Positions 53,472 through 63,872 are shown, counted from the first letter of the stretch. The stretch is 64,000 nt of DNA from Anaerophaga thermohalophila DSM 12881 (GCF_000191885.1 NZ_AEWI01000002.1:1-64000), one strand, 5' to 3'. The notes: generated from the letters alone by a model not told the origin. Made by a program: numbers and translations.

Positions 53472-53564
53472 ATGCCAAGTGGAAAAAAAAGAAAGCGGCA
53501 TAAAATGGCAACACATAAGCGGAAAAAAAGACTGCGGAAAAACCGCCATAAAAAGAGAAAGTAG
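53472..53564 (+). CDS. Tiny basic COX24/AURKAIP1-type (DUF1713) protein
   Basis: 30 codons: MPSGKKRKRHKMATHKRKKR then LRKNRHKKRK. Half of the residues are Lys or Arg. The KxKRHKMATHKRKKRLRKNRHKK pattern is that of the small mitochondrial-type COX24_C / mS38 domain, which is widely conserved in Bacteroidota and is probably a ribosome-associated peptide. It follows HU by 29 bases and precedes a terminator. It is too short for usual gene calling. Confidence 0.85.
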   Translation: MPSGKKRKRHKMATHKRKKRLRKNRHKKRK

Positions 53565-53589
53565 TCTTTTAACCGCATAAGAAGATACT

Positions 53590-53627
53590 GAAGAACAAAC
53601 AGCCACTGCGTTGTTTGTTCTTTTATT
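53590..53627 (+). terminator. Terminator of the HU operon
   Basis: AAGAACAAAC pairs with GTTTGTTCTT around a 12-base loop, then TTATT. 27 bases after the stop of the small protein. Confidence 0.78.
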
Positions 53628-53679
53628 GTGTCTGTTGAGTCGTTCTTTGAAATAATGTATATTTAACTTAATACATATT

Positions 53680-55239
53680 GTGAGTGCAGAACTATTTGTA
53701 GATGTAACTCCCGGCGAACTTGTCATTGCCTTGCTCGAAGACAGGCGTCTCGTTGAACTGAGGCGTGAGCCCAGCAATGTAAAGTTTGCAGTTGGTGATA
53801 TTTATCTGGGCAAAGTAAAAAAAATAATGCCCGGATTGAATGCAGCGTTTGTGGATGTTGGTTATGAGAAGGATGCATTTTTGCATTATCTCGATTTGGG
53901 ACCACAATTTTTGAGTCTTAACAAATACCTCAAACAGTCAAAAGCCAAAAAGGGAAGTGTCTCATTGCACAAATTCAAACCGGAAAACGATATCAATAAA
54001 AACGGAACCATCTCCGAAGTCCTAACAGGTGGACAGGAAGTACTCGTTCAGGTTGCTAAAGAGCCTATTTCCACTAAAGGACCCAGGCTCACTTCCGAGA
54101 TTTCCATTGCTGGCCGAAACCTTATACTTATTCCTTTCTCCGACCGGGTTTCGGTGAGTCAGAAAATCGAATCTCCGGAAGAACGAAGCCGTCTGAAACG
54201 TTTGCTGCTCAGCATTAAACCCAAAAATTACGGTGTCATTATTCGTACAGTGGCCGAAGGGAAAAGAGTGGCTGAACTGGATAAAGAGCTTCGTACCCTC
54301 GTTAAACGATGGGAAGACTCTATAGCCAGAGTTCGCGATGTTAAGGTTCCCGGACTTGTTCTCGGTGAAATTGGCCGCACCTCTGCTATATTGAGAGATA
54401 TTCTCAATCCTTCTTTTCATTCGGTATATATAAACGATATCGAGATATTCAGGGAGGTCAGGGAATATGTAGAACTTATTGCCCCCGGAAGAGAAAAAAT
54501 TGTAAAACTTTATAAGGGGAATGCTCCTCTTTTCGACCAGTTTGGAATTGAAAAACAAATTAAGGCCCTTTTTGGGCGTACCGTGTCATTCAAAAGCGGC
54601 GCATATCTTATTATAGAACATACCGAAGCGCTGCATGTTATTGACGTAAACAGTGGCAACAGGTCACGCTCGGCATCCGACCAGGAATCAAATGCTGTGG
54701 AAGTAAATCTTGCTGCAGCAGAAGAAATTGCCAGGCAATTAAGGCTTCGCGACATGGGAGGTATCATTGTGGTCGATTTTATTGACATGCAATTATCCGA
54801 ACATCGTCAGCTCGTCTTCGAAAGGATGAAAGAAGCTATGGATGCTGACAGAACCAAGCATAATATTTTGCCGCTGAGTAAATTCGGGCTGATGCAAATT
54901 ACCCGTCAGAGAGTACGTCCCGAAATGCATATCGACACCAGTGAAAAGTGTCCCGTATGTAAAGGGAAGGGAGAAATAGCCCCTTCTATCCTGTTTGCCG
55001 ATACTTTGAATGACAAAATCCGGTTTGTAGTGCAAGAGCTGAATAAGAAGAAGTTGACCCTGTGGGTTCATCCTTATATTTATGCCTATCTTAAGCAGGG
55101 ATTTCCATCTCAGATTTTAAAATGGAAGTTTGACCTTGGGCTTGGCATAAAGGTGAAACCCTCCGATTCTCTTGCGTTTCTTGAATATAAATTTTTTGAC
55201 GACAATACTCAGAAACAGATTATTCATCCCGGTGTGTAA
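53680..55239 (+). CDS. rng: Ribonuclease E/G
   Basis: 519 residues with GTG start (MSAELFVDVTPGELVIALLE). S1 domain about 35-125 with the usual insertion (GDIYLGKVKKIMPGLNAAFV, DVGYEKDAFLHYLDLG). Catalytic part: IDVNSGN and DFIDMQ supply the Mg-binding Asp residues; CPVCKGKGE is the zinc link. The size fits RNase G rather than RNase E. Endonuclease of mRNA and 16S 5' processing. Confidence 0.95.
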   Translation: MSAELFVDVTPGELVIALLEDRRLVELRREPSNVKFAVGDIYLGKVKKIMPGLNAAFVDVGYEKDAFLHYLDLGPQFLSLNKYLKQSKAKKGSVSLHKFKPENDINKNGTISEVLTGGQEVLVQVAKEPISTKGPRLTSEISIAGRNLILIPFSDRVSVSQKIESPEERSRLKRLLLSIKPKNYGVIIRTVAEGKRVAELDKELRTLVKRWEDSIARVRDVKVPGLVLGEIGRTSAILRDILNPSFHSVYINDIEIFREVREYVELIAPGREKIVKLYKGNAPLFDQFGIEKQIKALFGRTVSFKSGAYLIIEHTEALHVIDVNSGNRSRSASDQESNAVEVNLAAAEEIARQLRLRDMGGIIVVDFIDMQLSEHRQLVFERMKEAMDADRTKHNILPLSKFGLMQITRQRVRPEMHIDTSEKCPVCKGKGEIAPSILFADTLNDKIRFVVQELNKKKLTLWVHPYIYAYLKQGFPSQILKWKFDLGLGIKVKPSDSLAFLEYKFFDDNTQKQIIHPGV

Positions 55240-55271
55240 TTTTTATACACCAGGTGTCTGTTTTAGTAAGT

Positions 55272-55394
55272 ATGAAACGAACATGAATTTTGGAATGCCA
55301 AATACTCAAAAAGGCATGAACAAAATTGGCTAACGCCGATCTTACGATTCATCGTGAGTTTCATCCGACTAATAACTTAGACTATACTGATGAA
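55272..55394 (+). repeat. Repeat R1, copy n (diverged)
   Basis: Begins ATGAAACGAACATG and ends ACTATACTGATGAA, but the middle is changed and longer (123 bp). In sense between rng and the PEP-binding gene. Confidence 0.65.
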
Positions 55395-55428
55395 ATTTTA
55401 AATTCATAAAGCACAGACAGACAATCAG

Positions 55429-55466
55429 AAAGCCGTTCTTTCGTTTCGAGAGAATGGCTTTTTTTG
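55429..55466 (+). terminator. Terminator of rng
   Basis: AAAGCCGTTCTTTC and GAGAGAATGGCTTT pair (one bulge) around a short loop, then TTTTTGTTTT. It is about 190 bases after the rng stop, beyond R1-n. Confidence 0.75.
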
Positions 55467-55533
55467 TTTTTGGCCGATTTCTTCAGTAAATTTATCTCAT
55501 AAAGTCAGCCGGAGAAAATTAAATCAAAACACT

Positions 55534-55599
55534 ATGACCAATTCTCCTTTAAATCGCCGCAATTTTCTGAAGTTGAGAAAAGCTGCTACTAATTTGTAA
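55534..55599 (+). CDS. Possible 21-residue leader ORF with a twin-arginine motif
   Basis: MTNSPLNRRNFLKLRKAATN plus Leu, then TAA five bases before the next start codon. NRRNFLK matches the Tat consensus, but the hydrophobic core is missing. It is either the remnant of a Tat-exported protein or a short upstream ORF. Low confidence that it is translated. Confidence 0.3.
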   Translation: MTNSPLNRRNFLKLRKAATNL

Positions 55600-55604
55600 G
55601 TATT

Positions 55605-58586
55605 ATGAGCAATGGAAATCACTATGTTGAGCTTTCCAAAATATACAAACGTAAAAAGTCCGACCAGGATATTTTTCAGGAACTGATGTCTTTCAAAGTA
55701 ACCGAGGTTCTTTTGGTTGCTACCTATTATGATTCTTATTCGATTGTCAGAGAAGGACGGTTTTTCGACAAAATTTTCGGGGAATATCTCCAACTCAATC
55801 TTTTTTCTGCACCACGAATTACCAGCGTTGCTACTTATGATGAGGCTTTGTCGCTTATGTCAGAGCGTAAATTCGATATGGTTATTCTGATGGCCGGTCT
55901 CGACAAAAAGATGCCTATATCATTAAGTCGGGAGATCCGAAAATATTATCCCGATCTGCCTGTTCTTCTGATGGTGAATAATAATGAAGATCTTAAGTAT
56001 TTTGATGAAGCTTCTTCGCCGGGGGGAAGCATTGATAAGGTATTTGTGTGGAACGGCGATTCACGCGTGTTTCTTGCAATGATAAAATATGTAGAGGATA
56101 AGCTCAACGCCGAAAACGATGTAAGGGTGGGCGATGTTCGCGTTATTCTTCTGGTTGAGGACTCTCAACGGTATTACAGCCGGTATCTTCCGATGCTCTA
56201 TTCCATTATAATGACGCAAACACAGAATATTCTCACGGAAGAAATTTCGGACCAGACACATAAGATACTCAAAATGAGAGTTCGCCCCAAAGTTCTTTTA
56301 GTGAGTACCTACGAAGAAGCAGTGGAAATAGTGGATAAATATCTGGACAATCTTATCTGTGTTATTTCTGATGTTAAATATTCACGCGAGGGGCAACAGG
56401 ATGAAAATGCCGGTGTTGATCTGATTCGCTATGTGAAAAGTAAGGTCAATCTTCCCACACTTTTGCAGTCGTCTGATCCCGGGAATGCGGGAAAAGCTGA
56501 GGAAGTGGGGGCCGATTTTATTGACAAAAATTCCGATACCCTGAGTATGGATATTTATAATTTCATTCATCAGAAATTAGGCTTCGGAAATTTCGTGTTT
56601 ACCAATTCACGCGGAGTAACCCTGGCTACAGCAAGAAACCTGAAAGAGTTTATTCGTTGCCTGAAGGAAGTACCCCCGGAGTCGCTTTTATATCATGCCC
56701 GCCGAAACGGGATTTCTACCTGGCTCATGGCGCGTGGAGAGATTTCTATAGCCAAGCGACTGCGACCATATAGAATTGAAGATTTTGAAAGCACAACAAA
56801 ATTACGACAGAAAATTCTTGATGTATTTGAAGAAGCCAGGATTGAGCGCATGAGGGGCCGTGTCGTTCAGTTCGATCCGTCTATGGTAAATATGGATCGT
56901 TTCGTTATGCGCATCGGCGATGGTTCTTTCGGTGGAAAAGGAAGGGGACTGGCATTTCTCAGTAACTTTATCGAGAATATTGATTTTGCTTCCATTGTTC
57001 CTGACCTGAATATTAAAATTCCGCCTACAACAATTGTCGGGGCCGCAGAGTTTACCACATTTCTTGAGAAAAATAATCTTTTAAAGTCTATCTATGAAGA
57101 AAAGGATTTTGATCAGATAAAACAGAAAATAATAAAGGCCAAACTGAGTAATGAAGTTGAAAGAAAGCTGCGCCAGTATATCGAGTATATGGATGTACCG
57201 ATTGCTGTAAGATCATCAGGACTTTTTGAGGACAGTCTTTTACAACCTTTTGCCGGTGTTTTTTCTACTTATGTCCTTCCGAATAATGATCCCAATCCCG
57301 AGGTGCGATTTAACCAGCTTGCAACGGCCGTAAAATTGGTTTATGCTTCTATTTTCAGTCCTACTGCCCGTGCTTATTTCGATGCGGTTCATTATAAAAT
57401 TGATGAAGAAAAAATGGCGGTTATTATTCAGAAACTGGTGGGACAAAAAGCGCACAACCGGTTTTATCCTCACGTTAGCGGCGTGGCACAGTCTTTCAAT
57501 TACTATCCGTTTTCCTACATGAAACCCGACGACGGCTTTGCTGTAATTTGTGTCGGACTTGGGAAGTATGTTGTCGGCGGTGAAAAATCATGGCGCTTTT
57601 GTCCGCGTTATCCGGGTCTTGAACTGAGTTCACTGAGCGACCAGATCAAAGACTCGCAGGAATATTTTTATGCAGTGGATATGGAAGAAGAAAATGCCGA
57701 TTTATTGAATGACGGGGAAGATGCGTTTATCAGGAAATTAGATATTAGTGAGGCTGAAGAAGACGGAAATCTGAAACATTGTGCCACTGTTTATGATATT
57801 AATAACGATCGCTTGGTCAACGATTTTTCCATTCGTGGCCCAAGAGTATTGAATTTCGCCGATATTTTAAAATATGATTTGGTGCCTTTGCCACGCACAC
57901 TCGACATGTTGTTACGATACTTGAGAGAGGCAATGGGGGCTCCTGTTGAGATTGAGTTTGCTTTAGACCTGGATGAGGGAGATAAAGGCAATCCGACATT
58001 GTGGTTGTTGCAGATAAAACCCCTGATTCGCCTTGAAAAACATTTGGATGTGGATTTTTCTGAGGTTGAAGATGAACGTGTCATCCTGAAATCCGAGAAA
58101 GGAATGGGAAATGGCCGATACAATCATATCAGCGATGTTATTTTTATGAATGTGGATAAATTCGACAGGACAAAGACCCGCGAAATGGCGGCTGAGATGG
58201 CCAGACTCAACAAAAAGATGGAAAAAGAAGAACGCGAATATGTGTTAATAGGTCCCGGAAGATGGGGAACACGCGATCCCTTTACCGGCATCCCTGTATA
58301 TTGGTCACAAATTTCTCATGCCCGCGTAATTGTTGAGATGGGACTCCCGGATTTTCCTCTGGATGCTTCTCTGGGTTCACATTTTTTTCATAATGTGACT
58401 TCAATGAATGTCGGTTATTTTTCAGTGCACACCAAAAACAAAAATGAGTTTGTCGACCTCGAATTTTTAAGTAATCAGCAGGTGGTTGATAATACAGGTT
58501 ATTTTGTTCACGTAAGATTTAATAAACCCTTGACGATTTTGATGGATGGCAAACAACAAAAAGCTGTGGTGATGTGGAATAAATAA
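55605..58586 (+). CDS. Receiver-like / PEP-synthase-type ATP-grasp multidomain protein
   Basis: 993 residues. Residues about 33-150 and 180-330 look like two response-regulator receiver folds. In the first, the acceptor position is Met97 (FDMVILM). The second keeps VEDS (Glu186, Asp187), Asp256 (LICVISD) and Lys308. From about 435 a PEP-synthase/PPDK N-terminal ATP-grasp follows (GDGSFGGKGRGLAFL, VAVRSSG-type AVRSSGLFEDSLLQPFAGVF, IEFALDLDEG). The swivelling phospho-His domain and the PEP-binding barrel of true PEP synthases are absent; instead there is a C-terminal domain with LIGPGRWGTRDPFTGIPVYW. A kinase-like signalling or regulatory role is inference. Similar large proteins occur across Bacteroidota. 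Confidence 0.8.
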   Translation: MSNGNHYVELSKIYKRKKSDQDIFQELMSFKVTEVLLVATYYDSYSIVREGRFFDKIFGEYLQLNLFSAPRITSVATYDEALSLMSERKFDMVILMAGLDKKMPISLSREIRKYYPDLPVLLMVNNNEDLKYFDEASSPGGSIDKVFVWNGDSRVFLAMIKYVEDKLNAENDVRVGDVRVILLVEDSQRYYSRYLPMLYSIIMTQTQNILTEEISDQTHKILKMRVRPKVLLVSTYEEAVEIVDKYLDNLICVISDVKYSREGQQDENAGVDLIRYVKSKVNLPTLLQSSDPGNAGKAEEVGADFIDKNSDTLSMDIYNFIHQKLGFGNFVFTNSRGVTLATARNLKEFIRCLKEVPPESLLYHARRNGISTWLMARGEISIAKRLRPYRIEDFESTTKLRQKILDVFEEARIERMRGRVVQFDPSMVNMDRFVMRIGDGSFGGKGRGLAFLSNFIENIDFASIVPDLNIKIPPTTIVGAAEFTTFLEKNNLLKSIYEEKDFDQIKQKIIKAKLSNEVERKLRQYIEYMDVPIAVRSSGLFEDSLLQPFAGVFSTYVLPNNDPNPEVRFNQLATAVKLVYASIFSPTARAYFDAVHYKIDEEKMAVIIQKLVGQKAHNRFYPHVSGVAQSFNYYPFSYMKPDDGFAVICVGLGKYVVGGEKSWRFCPRYPGLELSSLSDQIKDSQEYFYAVDMEEENADLLNDGEDAFIRKLDISEAEEDGNLKHCATVYDINNDRLVNDFSIRGPRVLNFADILKYDLVPLPRTLDMLLRYLREAMGAPVEIEFALDLDEGDKGNPTLWLLQIKPLIRLEKHLDVDFSEVEDERVILKSEKGMGNGRYNHISDVIFMNVDKFDRTKTREMAAEMARLNKKMEKEEREYVLIGPGRWGTRDPFTGIPVYWSQISHARVIVEMGLPDFPLDASLGSHFFHNVTSMNVGYFSVHTKNKNEFVDLEFLSNQQVVDNTGYFVHVRFNKPLTILMDGKQQKAVVMWNK

Positions 58587-58614
58587 AACGGGTGGCTTAT
58601 GCGCACCCGTTTTT
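58586..58614. terminator. Bidirectional terminator between the PEP-binding gene and fabD
   Basis: AAACGGGTG and CACCCGTTT pair around GCTTATGCG, with T/A runs on both sides; the two converging genes share it. Confidence 0.82.
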
Positions 58615-58620
58615 CTGAAA

Positions 58621-59508
58621 TTACTGAAGCTGACTAATACCTTCCGTTGTTACACTTCTGTCAATTTTTTTGATCAGGCCCTGTAGTACCTTTCCGGGAC
58701 CGATTTCCGTGAAATGATCGGCGCCGTCGGCAAGCATATTCTGAACCGTCTGTGTCCACCTGACAGGTGCGGTGAGCTGTGCAATCAGGTTCTGTTTAAT
58801 GTTAGCAGGATCGGTTTGGGGTTTGGCATCCACGTTTTGATAAACCGGGCAAACCGGGATGTTGAATTGTGTATTGTTAATGGCGTCGGCAAGTTCGGCA
58901 CGTGCAGGTTCCATCAGAGGGGAGTGAAAGGCTCCGCCAACGGGTAATTTAAGTGCTCTTTTGGCTCCTTTTTCTTTCAATAGCTCGCATGCCTTATCAA
59001 CACCTTCGAAGGTGCCGGAGATTACCAGCTGCCCCGGGCAATTATAGTTGGCGGCCACGACAATATCATCAACCGAATCGCAGACTTCTTCTACAATGTT
59101 GTCATCCAACCCGACAATTGCTGCCATTGTTGACGGTTTTATCTCACAGGCTTTTTGCATGGCCAGGGCCCTCTGGTAAACCAGCTTTAAACCATCTTCA
59201 AAGGTTAATGCTCCGGCAGCTACCAGTGCCGAAAATTCTCCTAAAGAGTGGCCGGCTGTCATTTCGGGTTGAAACGACGTTCCAAGTGTTTTGGCCAGAA
59301 TTACCGAATGTAAGAAAATCGCAGGTTGTGTTACTTTTGTTTGTTTCAGGTCTTCCTCCGTTCCTTCAAACATAAGGTCGGTGATGCGGAAACCTAAAAT
59401 CTCGTTGGCCTCTTCGAAAAGTTTTTTGGCTATGGGATCGTTCTCATAAACATCTTTTCCCATTCCAACGTATTGGGCGCCTTGCCCGGGAAATACGTAT
59501 GCCTTCAT
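58621..59508 (-). CDS. fabD: Malonyl-CoA:ACP transacylase
   Basis: 295 residues. Nucleophile Ser88 in AGHSLGEFSALVAAG, N-terminal FPGQGAQYVGMGKD, Arg in QRALAMQKAC, His in GGAFHSPLM. Loads malonate onto ACP for fatty acid elongation. Single gene with its own -7 box, convergent with the PEP-binding gene. Confidence 0.96.
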   Translation of the reverse strand: MKAYVFPGQGAQYVGMGKDVYENDPIAKKLFEEANEILGFRITDLMFEGTEEDLKQTKVTQPAIFLHSVILAKTLGTSFQPEMTAGHSLGEFSALVAAGALTFEDGLKLVYQRALAMQKACEIKPSTMAAIVGLDDNIVEEVCDSVDDIVVAANYNCPGQLVISGTFEGVDKACELLKEKGAKRALKLPVGGAFHSPLMEPARAELADAINNTQFNIPVCPVYQNVDAKPQTDPANIKQNLIAQLTAPVRWTQTVQNMLADGADHFTEIGPGKVLQGLIKKIDRSVTTEGISQLQ

Positions 59509-59550
59509 TGTTTGTTGGTTTTAATAAATTTACATTGATTTTCGGGGTTG

Positions 59551-59558
59551 CAAATATA
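59551..59558 (-). promoter_or_regulatory. Candidate -7 box for fabD
   Basis: Minus strand TATATTTG, perfect TAnnTTTG, about 43 bases before the fabD ATG. Confidence 0.6.
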
Positions 59559-59653
59559 CAATTTGTTCCGGTCTTTTAAGGTTAAATTCCGGGCTCACCA
59601 ATTCTTTACAATAAAAAGTCAGGTGTTGTTAGGATTTTTCAATTGAAAATTAG

Positions 59654-59661
59654 TACTTTTG
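59654..59661 (+). promoter_or_regulatory. Candidate distal -7 box of the ribosomal protein cluster
   Basis: TACTTTTG matches TAnnTTTG, 119 bases before the rpsL ATG. Confidence 0.5.
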
Positions 59662-59726
59662 CACCGCTTTTTTGTGCAAAGAGGTGAAAAATATTGAGAA
59701 TCAATGAGATTTTAATTGAAAAACAC

Positions 59727-59734
59727 TACCTTTG
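59727..59734 (+). promoter_or_regulatory. Candidate proximal -7 box of the ribosomal protein cluster
   Basis: TACCTTTG, 46 bases before the rpsL ATG. Two tandem promoters would suit a highly expressed cluster. Confidence 0.6.
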
Positions 59735-59779
59735 CAACCCATTTTAAAAGAGTATTTTAAGTTTAAAATAGTTGTATAT

Positions 59780-60154
59780 ATGCCAACAATTCATCAGTTA
59801 GTAAAGAAAGGACGGAAGAAACAGGTTGATAAAAGTAAGTCGCCTGCATTAAATGCTTGTCCGCAACGTCGTGGTGTTTGTGTGAGGGTTTACACAACAA
59901 CACCTAAGAAACCGAACTCAGCCATGCGCAAAGTAGCTCGTGTGAGATTGACCAACGGAAAAGAGGTAAACGCCTATATCCCCGGTGAAGGTCATAACCT
60001 TCAGGAGCACTCTATTGTTCTTGTACGCGGTGGCAGGGTAAAAGATTTACCGGGTGTTCGTTACCACCTTGTCAGGGGAGCATTGGATGCATCAGGCGTT
60101 GAAGGACGGACTCAGCGTCGATCCAAGTATGGAACTAAACGTCCTAAAAAGTAA
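59780..60154 (+). CDS. rpsL: 30S ribosomal protein S12
   Basis: 124 residues from ATG at 59780 ([14 protein letters not shown]); the 16 codons before it in frame overlap the promoter. [20 protein letters not shown] carries the wild-type Lys region at which streptomycin-resistance substitutions occur, and [14 protein letters not shown] the other. Decoding-centre protein. First gene of the cluster. Confidence 0.98.
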   Translation: MPTIHQLVKKGRKKQVDKSKSPALNACPQRRGVCVRVYTTTPKKPNSAMRKVARVRLTNGKEVNAYIPGEGHNLQEHSIVLVRGGRVKDLPGVRYHLVRGALDASGVEGRTQRRSKYGTKRPKK

Positions 60155-60273
60155 TTAATGTTTCACAGTTTGGTTTTGTTTATTTGGTTTGTAAACAAAG
60201 GTTGAGTAAATGACCATGGGTCGTTGAAGACACGGATACAGCCAATAAAAAGGCTAATAAACAAAAAGAAGAG

Positions 60274-60750
60274 ATGAGAAAAAGTAAACCAAAAAAGAGA
60301 ATTATTCTTCCCGATCCAAAGTTTAATGACACTTTGGTAACTCAGTTTGTAAATAACCTGATGTTCGATGGTAAAAAGTCTGTTGCATACGGTATTTTCT
60401 ATGATGCTATGGATCGTATTGCAGACAAAGCAGAGAAAGAAGGTAAATCACCACTCGAGGTATTCAAAAAGGCATTGGAAAATATTACCCCGGCAGTAGA
60501 GGTCAAAAGTCGCCGCGTTGGTGGGGCTACATTTCAGGTTCCCACGGAGATCCGTCCCGACAGAAAGGTGTCGGTCAGTATGAAAAACCTGATTGCTTAT
60601 GCCCGTAAGCGCAGTGGTAAGTCAATGGCCGAAAAGCTGGCTGCTGAAATTGTTGCGGCATATAACCAGGAAGGCGGAGCCTTCAAAAGAAAAGAAGATA
60701 TGCACAAGATGGCTGAAGCCAACCGTGCGTTCGCTCATTTTAGATTTTAA
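60274..60750 (+). CDS. rpsG: 30S ribosomal protein S7
   Basis: 158 residues, full length: [60 protein letters not shown]. Nucleates the 30S head and contacts the E-site tRNA. Lies between rpsL and fusA as in most bacteria. Confidence 0.98.
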   Translation: MRKSKPKKRIILPDPKFNDTLVTQFVNNLMFDGKKSVAYGIFYDAMDRIADKAEKEGKSPLEVFKKALENITPAVEVKSRRVGGATFQVPTEIRPDRKVSVSMKNLIAYARKRSGKSMAEKLAAEIVAAYNQEGGAFKRKEDMHKMAEANRAFAHFRF

Positions 60751-60785
60751 ACTTAATTAAATAAAGAAGAGGATACCTTAATATT

Positions 60786-62903
60786 ATGGCAAAGGCAGAC
60801 TTGAAATATACCAGAAACATCGGAATTATGGCTCACATTGATGCCGGAAAAACAACCGCTACCGAGCGGATTCTGTTTTATACCGGTATGACCCACAAGA
60901 TTGGTGAGACGCACGATGGTTCTGCTACGATGGACTGGATGGAGCAGGAGCAGGAGAGAGGTATTACCATTACTTCCGCTGCCATTACCACTCAATGGAA
61001 ATATAACAACGAAGAATATAAAATTAATATTATTGACACCCCCGGCCACGTTGACTTTACTGTTGAAGTAGAACGTTCACTCAGGGTACTCGATGGTGCC
61101 GTTGCTGTATTTTGTGCTGTAGGAGGGGTTGAACCTCAATCAGAAACAGTGTGGCGTCAGGCCAACAAATATGGTGTACCCCGCCTGGGCTTCGTCAACA
61201 AAATGGACCGTTCCGGCGCCAACTTTTTTGAAGTGGTTCGTCAGGTGAAAGAGGTTCTTGGTGCCAATCCGGTACCTGTTCAGATCCCTATTGGAGCCGA
61301 AGATGACTTCCGGGGCGTCGTCGATCTGATTGAAAACAAGGCTGTTGTATGGTTCGACGACGATGTTTTGGGAACAAATTATGCACTCCAGGATGTACCT
61401 GCCGATATGGCCGATGAGGTTGAAGAGTGGCGTGGAAAGCTTATCGAGTCTGTGGCAGAGTACGATGATGAACTGATGGAACGTTACTTTGAAGATCCCG
61501 ATTCCATCACAAAAGAGCAGCTGATTGAAGTCTTGCGAAAGGCTACTATTGATATGAAGGTAGTGCCCATGCTTTGTGGCTCGGCTTTCAAAAATAAGGG
61601 TGTTCAACGATTGATTGATGCCATTGTTGCTTTCCTTCCCTCACCTGTTGATGTGGCCGAGATTGAAGGTGTCAATCCCAATACCGGTAAGGTAGAATCT
61701 CGTCCGCACGATGAGAACGCTCCCTTTACCGCTCTTGCCTTTAAAATTGCCACCGATCCTTTTGTGGGACGACTGGCTTTCATGCGTGTTTATTCCGGAA
61801 AAATTGAAGCTGGTTCTCAGGTTTGGAATTCGCGAACTCAAAAAAAGGAGAGAATTTCCCGGCTTTACCAAATGAGGTCTAATAAACAGTTGCCCAAAGA
61901 TGTCATATCTGCCGGAGATATTTGTGGCGGAGTGGGATTTAAAGACATCAGAACCGGTGATACGCTTTGTGACGAAAAACACCCCATTGCACTCGAATCT
62001 ATGGAATTCCCTGATCCTGTGATTGGTATTGCCGTTGAGCCCAAAAGTCAGAAAGATATGGACAAGCTGAGTAACGGGCTTTCAAAGCTGGCTGAAGAAG
62101 ATCCGACATTCCGTGTAGAAACGGATGAAGAAAGCGGACAAACTGTGATTAGCGGAATGGGGGAATTGCATCTTGAAATCATTATTGACCGGTTGAGACG
62201 CGAATTCAAGGTTGAATGTAATCAGGGGCGTCCGCAGGTTAACTACAAAGAGGCCATTACGAAAACCGTCGAACATCGTGAAGTATTTAAGAAACAGACC
62301 GGTGGTCGTGGTAAGTATGCCGATATTATTGTTCGTGTCGGTCCCGCCGACGAAGAGGCAGGGAAAGACGGTCTTCAGTTCATTGATCTTGTAAAAGGTG
62401 GTAATATTCCCAAAGAATTTATTCCCTCGGTAGAGAAAGGCTTCAGAGAAGCCATGAAAAATGGAGTCCTGGCAGGTTTTAATGTCGACAGTCTTAAAGT
62501 TGAACTGCTTGATGGTTCATTCCACCCTGTCGACTCTGACCAGCTTTCCTTTGAGATTGCTGCTCGTCAGGCGTTTAAGGCAGCCTGCATGAAAGCAAAG
62601 CCGGTATTACTGGAGCCTATTATGAGGGTTGAAGTGGTTACTCCCGAAGAATATATGGGCGACATAATATCTGATTTCAACAAGCGTCGCGGTCAGGTGG
62701 AAGGAATGGAATCCAAGGCCGGTGCCAGGGTTGTCAAAGCTAAAGTACCGCTTGCAGAAATGTTTGGTTATGTGACTGCTTTACGAACCATTTCATCCGG
62801 CAGGGCAACATCTTCGATGGAATTCAGCCATTTTGAAGAAGTGGCCAGGAATATTGCCATAGAAGTTGTAAAAGAGGCAAAAGGTAAAGTTGAATTATTA
62901 TAG
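60786..62903 (+). CDS. fusA: Elongation factor G
   Basis: 705 residues with all G motifs intact: [51 protein letters not shown]. It drives GTP-dependent translocation and ribosome recycling. Its intact motifs contrast with the EF-G2 paralogue at 44.2 kb. Confidence 0.98.
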   Translation: MAKADLKYTRNIGIMAHIDAGKTTATERILFYTGMTHKIGETHDGSATMDWMEQEQERGITITSAAITTQWKYNNEEYKINIIDTPGHVDFTVEVERSLRVLDGAVAVFCAVGGVEPQSETVWRQANKYGVPRLGFVNKMDRSGANFFEVVRQVKEVLGANPVPVQIPIGAEDDFRGVVDLIENKAVVWFDDDVLGTNYALQDVPADMADEVEEWRGKLIESVAEYDDELMERYFEDPDSITKEQLIEVLRKATIDMKVVPMLCGSAFKNKGVQRLIDAIVAFLPSPVDVAEIEGVNPNTGKVESRPHDENAPFTALAFKIATDPFVGRLAFMRVYSGKIEAGSQVWNSRTQKKERISRLYQMRSNKQLPKDVISAGDICGGVGFKDIRTGDTLCDEKHPIALESMEFPDPVIGIAVEPKSQKDMDKLSNGLSKLAEEDPTFRVETDEESGQTVISGMGELHLEIIIDRLRREFKVECNQGRPQVNYKEAITKTVEHREVFKKQTGGRGKYADIIVRVGPADEEAGKDGLQFIDLVKGGNIPKEFIPSVEKGFREAMKNGVLAGFNVDSLKVELLDGSFHPVDSDQLSFEIAARQAFKAACMKAKPVLLEPIMRVEVVTPEEYMGDIISDFNKRRGQVEGMESKAGARVVKAKVPLAEMFGYVTALRTISSGRATSSMEFSHFEEVARNIAIEVVKEAKGKVELL

Positions 62904-62924
62904 AAACAGTTCTCATCAACGATT

Positions 62925-63230
62925 ATGAATCAAAAAATAAGAATCAAACTGAAGTCGTACGATCACAATTTGGTGGATAAATCTGCCGAGAAGATCGTGA
63001 AGACGGTAAAGACTACCGGGGCTGTCGTTAGCGGCCCCATTCCGCTTCCCACGCATAAGCGGATTTTTACAGTTTTGCGCTCCACCTTCGTTAACAAGAA
63101 GGCCCGTGAGCAGTTTGAGCTGGCATCCTACAAACGGCTGATTGATATTTACAGTTCAACAGCCAAAACCATTGATGCCCTCATGAAACTGGAACTTCCC
63201 AGCGGCGTGGAAGTTGAAATTAAAGTGTGA
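62925..63230 (+). CDS. rpsJ: 30S ribosomal protein S10
   Basis: 101 residues: [60 protein letters not shown]. Starts the S10 operon directly after fusA (21-base gap). Confidence 0.98.
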   Translation: MNQKIRIKLKSYDHNLVDKSAEKIVKTVKTTGAVVSGPIPLPTHKRIFTVLRSTFVNKKAREQFELASYKRLIDIYSSTAKTIDALMKLELPSGVEVEIKV

Positions 63231-63254
63231 TCTGAATTTTTAAATCTTTAAGCA

Positions 63255-63872
63255 ATGCCAGGATTAATTGGAAAAAAAATCGGAATGACTTCCGTTTTCA
63301 GTGCCGAGGGAAAAAATATTCCATGCACTGTTATCGAAGCTGGTCCTTGCGTCGTCACCCAGGTCAAAAACAATGAGACCGACGGGTATGAAGCCGTTCA
63401 GTTGGCTTTTGACGAAAAAAGAGAGAAGAGTACCACCAATCCCATGAAAGGGCATTTTAAGAAGGCTGGTACCACTCCCAAGGCCAAGCTGGTTGAATTG
63501 AAAGATTTTGAACAGGAACTGAAACTCGGTGATGTTTTAACTGTGGATATCTTTGATGAAGATACTTTTGTCGATATCACCGGGGTCTCCAAAGGGAAAG
63601 GATTTCAGGGTGTTGTAAAACGTCACGGTTTTGGTGGCGTAGGTGATCAGACCCATGGTCAGCACAACCGCCTCAGGGCCCCCGGATCATTGGGTGCGTC
63701 TTCTTTCCCGTCCAGAGTGTTCAAAGGCATGAGAATGGCCGGCCGTACAGGCGGCGACCGAGTTAAAGTTGAAAACCTGAGAGTAATTAAAGTAATTCCC
63801 GAAAATAACCTGTTGATGGTTAAAGGGTCTGTTCCTGGACCTAAGGGTTCATATCTAATTATCGAAAAGTAA
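63255..63872 (+). CDS. rplC: 50S ribosomal protein L3
   Basis: 205 residues: [32 protein letters not shown]-type [20 protein letters not shown], then [20 protein letters not shown]. Its tip reaches the peptidyl-transferase centre. Confidence 0.98.
   Translation: MPGLIGKKIGMTSVFSAEGKNIPCTVIEAGPCVVTQVKNNETDGYEAVQLAFDEKREKSTTNPMKGHFKKAGTTPKAKLVELKDFEQELKLGDVLTVDIFDEDTFVDITGVSKGKGFQGVVKRHGFGGVGDQTHGQHNRLRAPGSLGASSFPSRVFKGMRMAGRTGGDRVKVENLRVIKVIPENNLLMVKGSVPGPKGSYLIIEK

Noticed and set aside
61140-61607. Long minus-strand ORFs within fusA and other highly expressed genes
   Set aside because: Antisense shadows of well-identified genes with no recognisable family.
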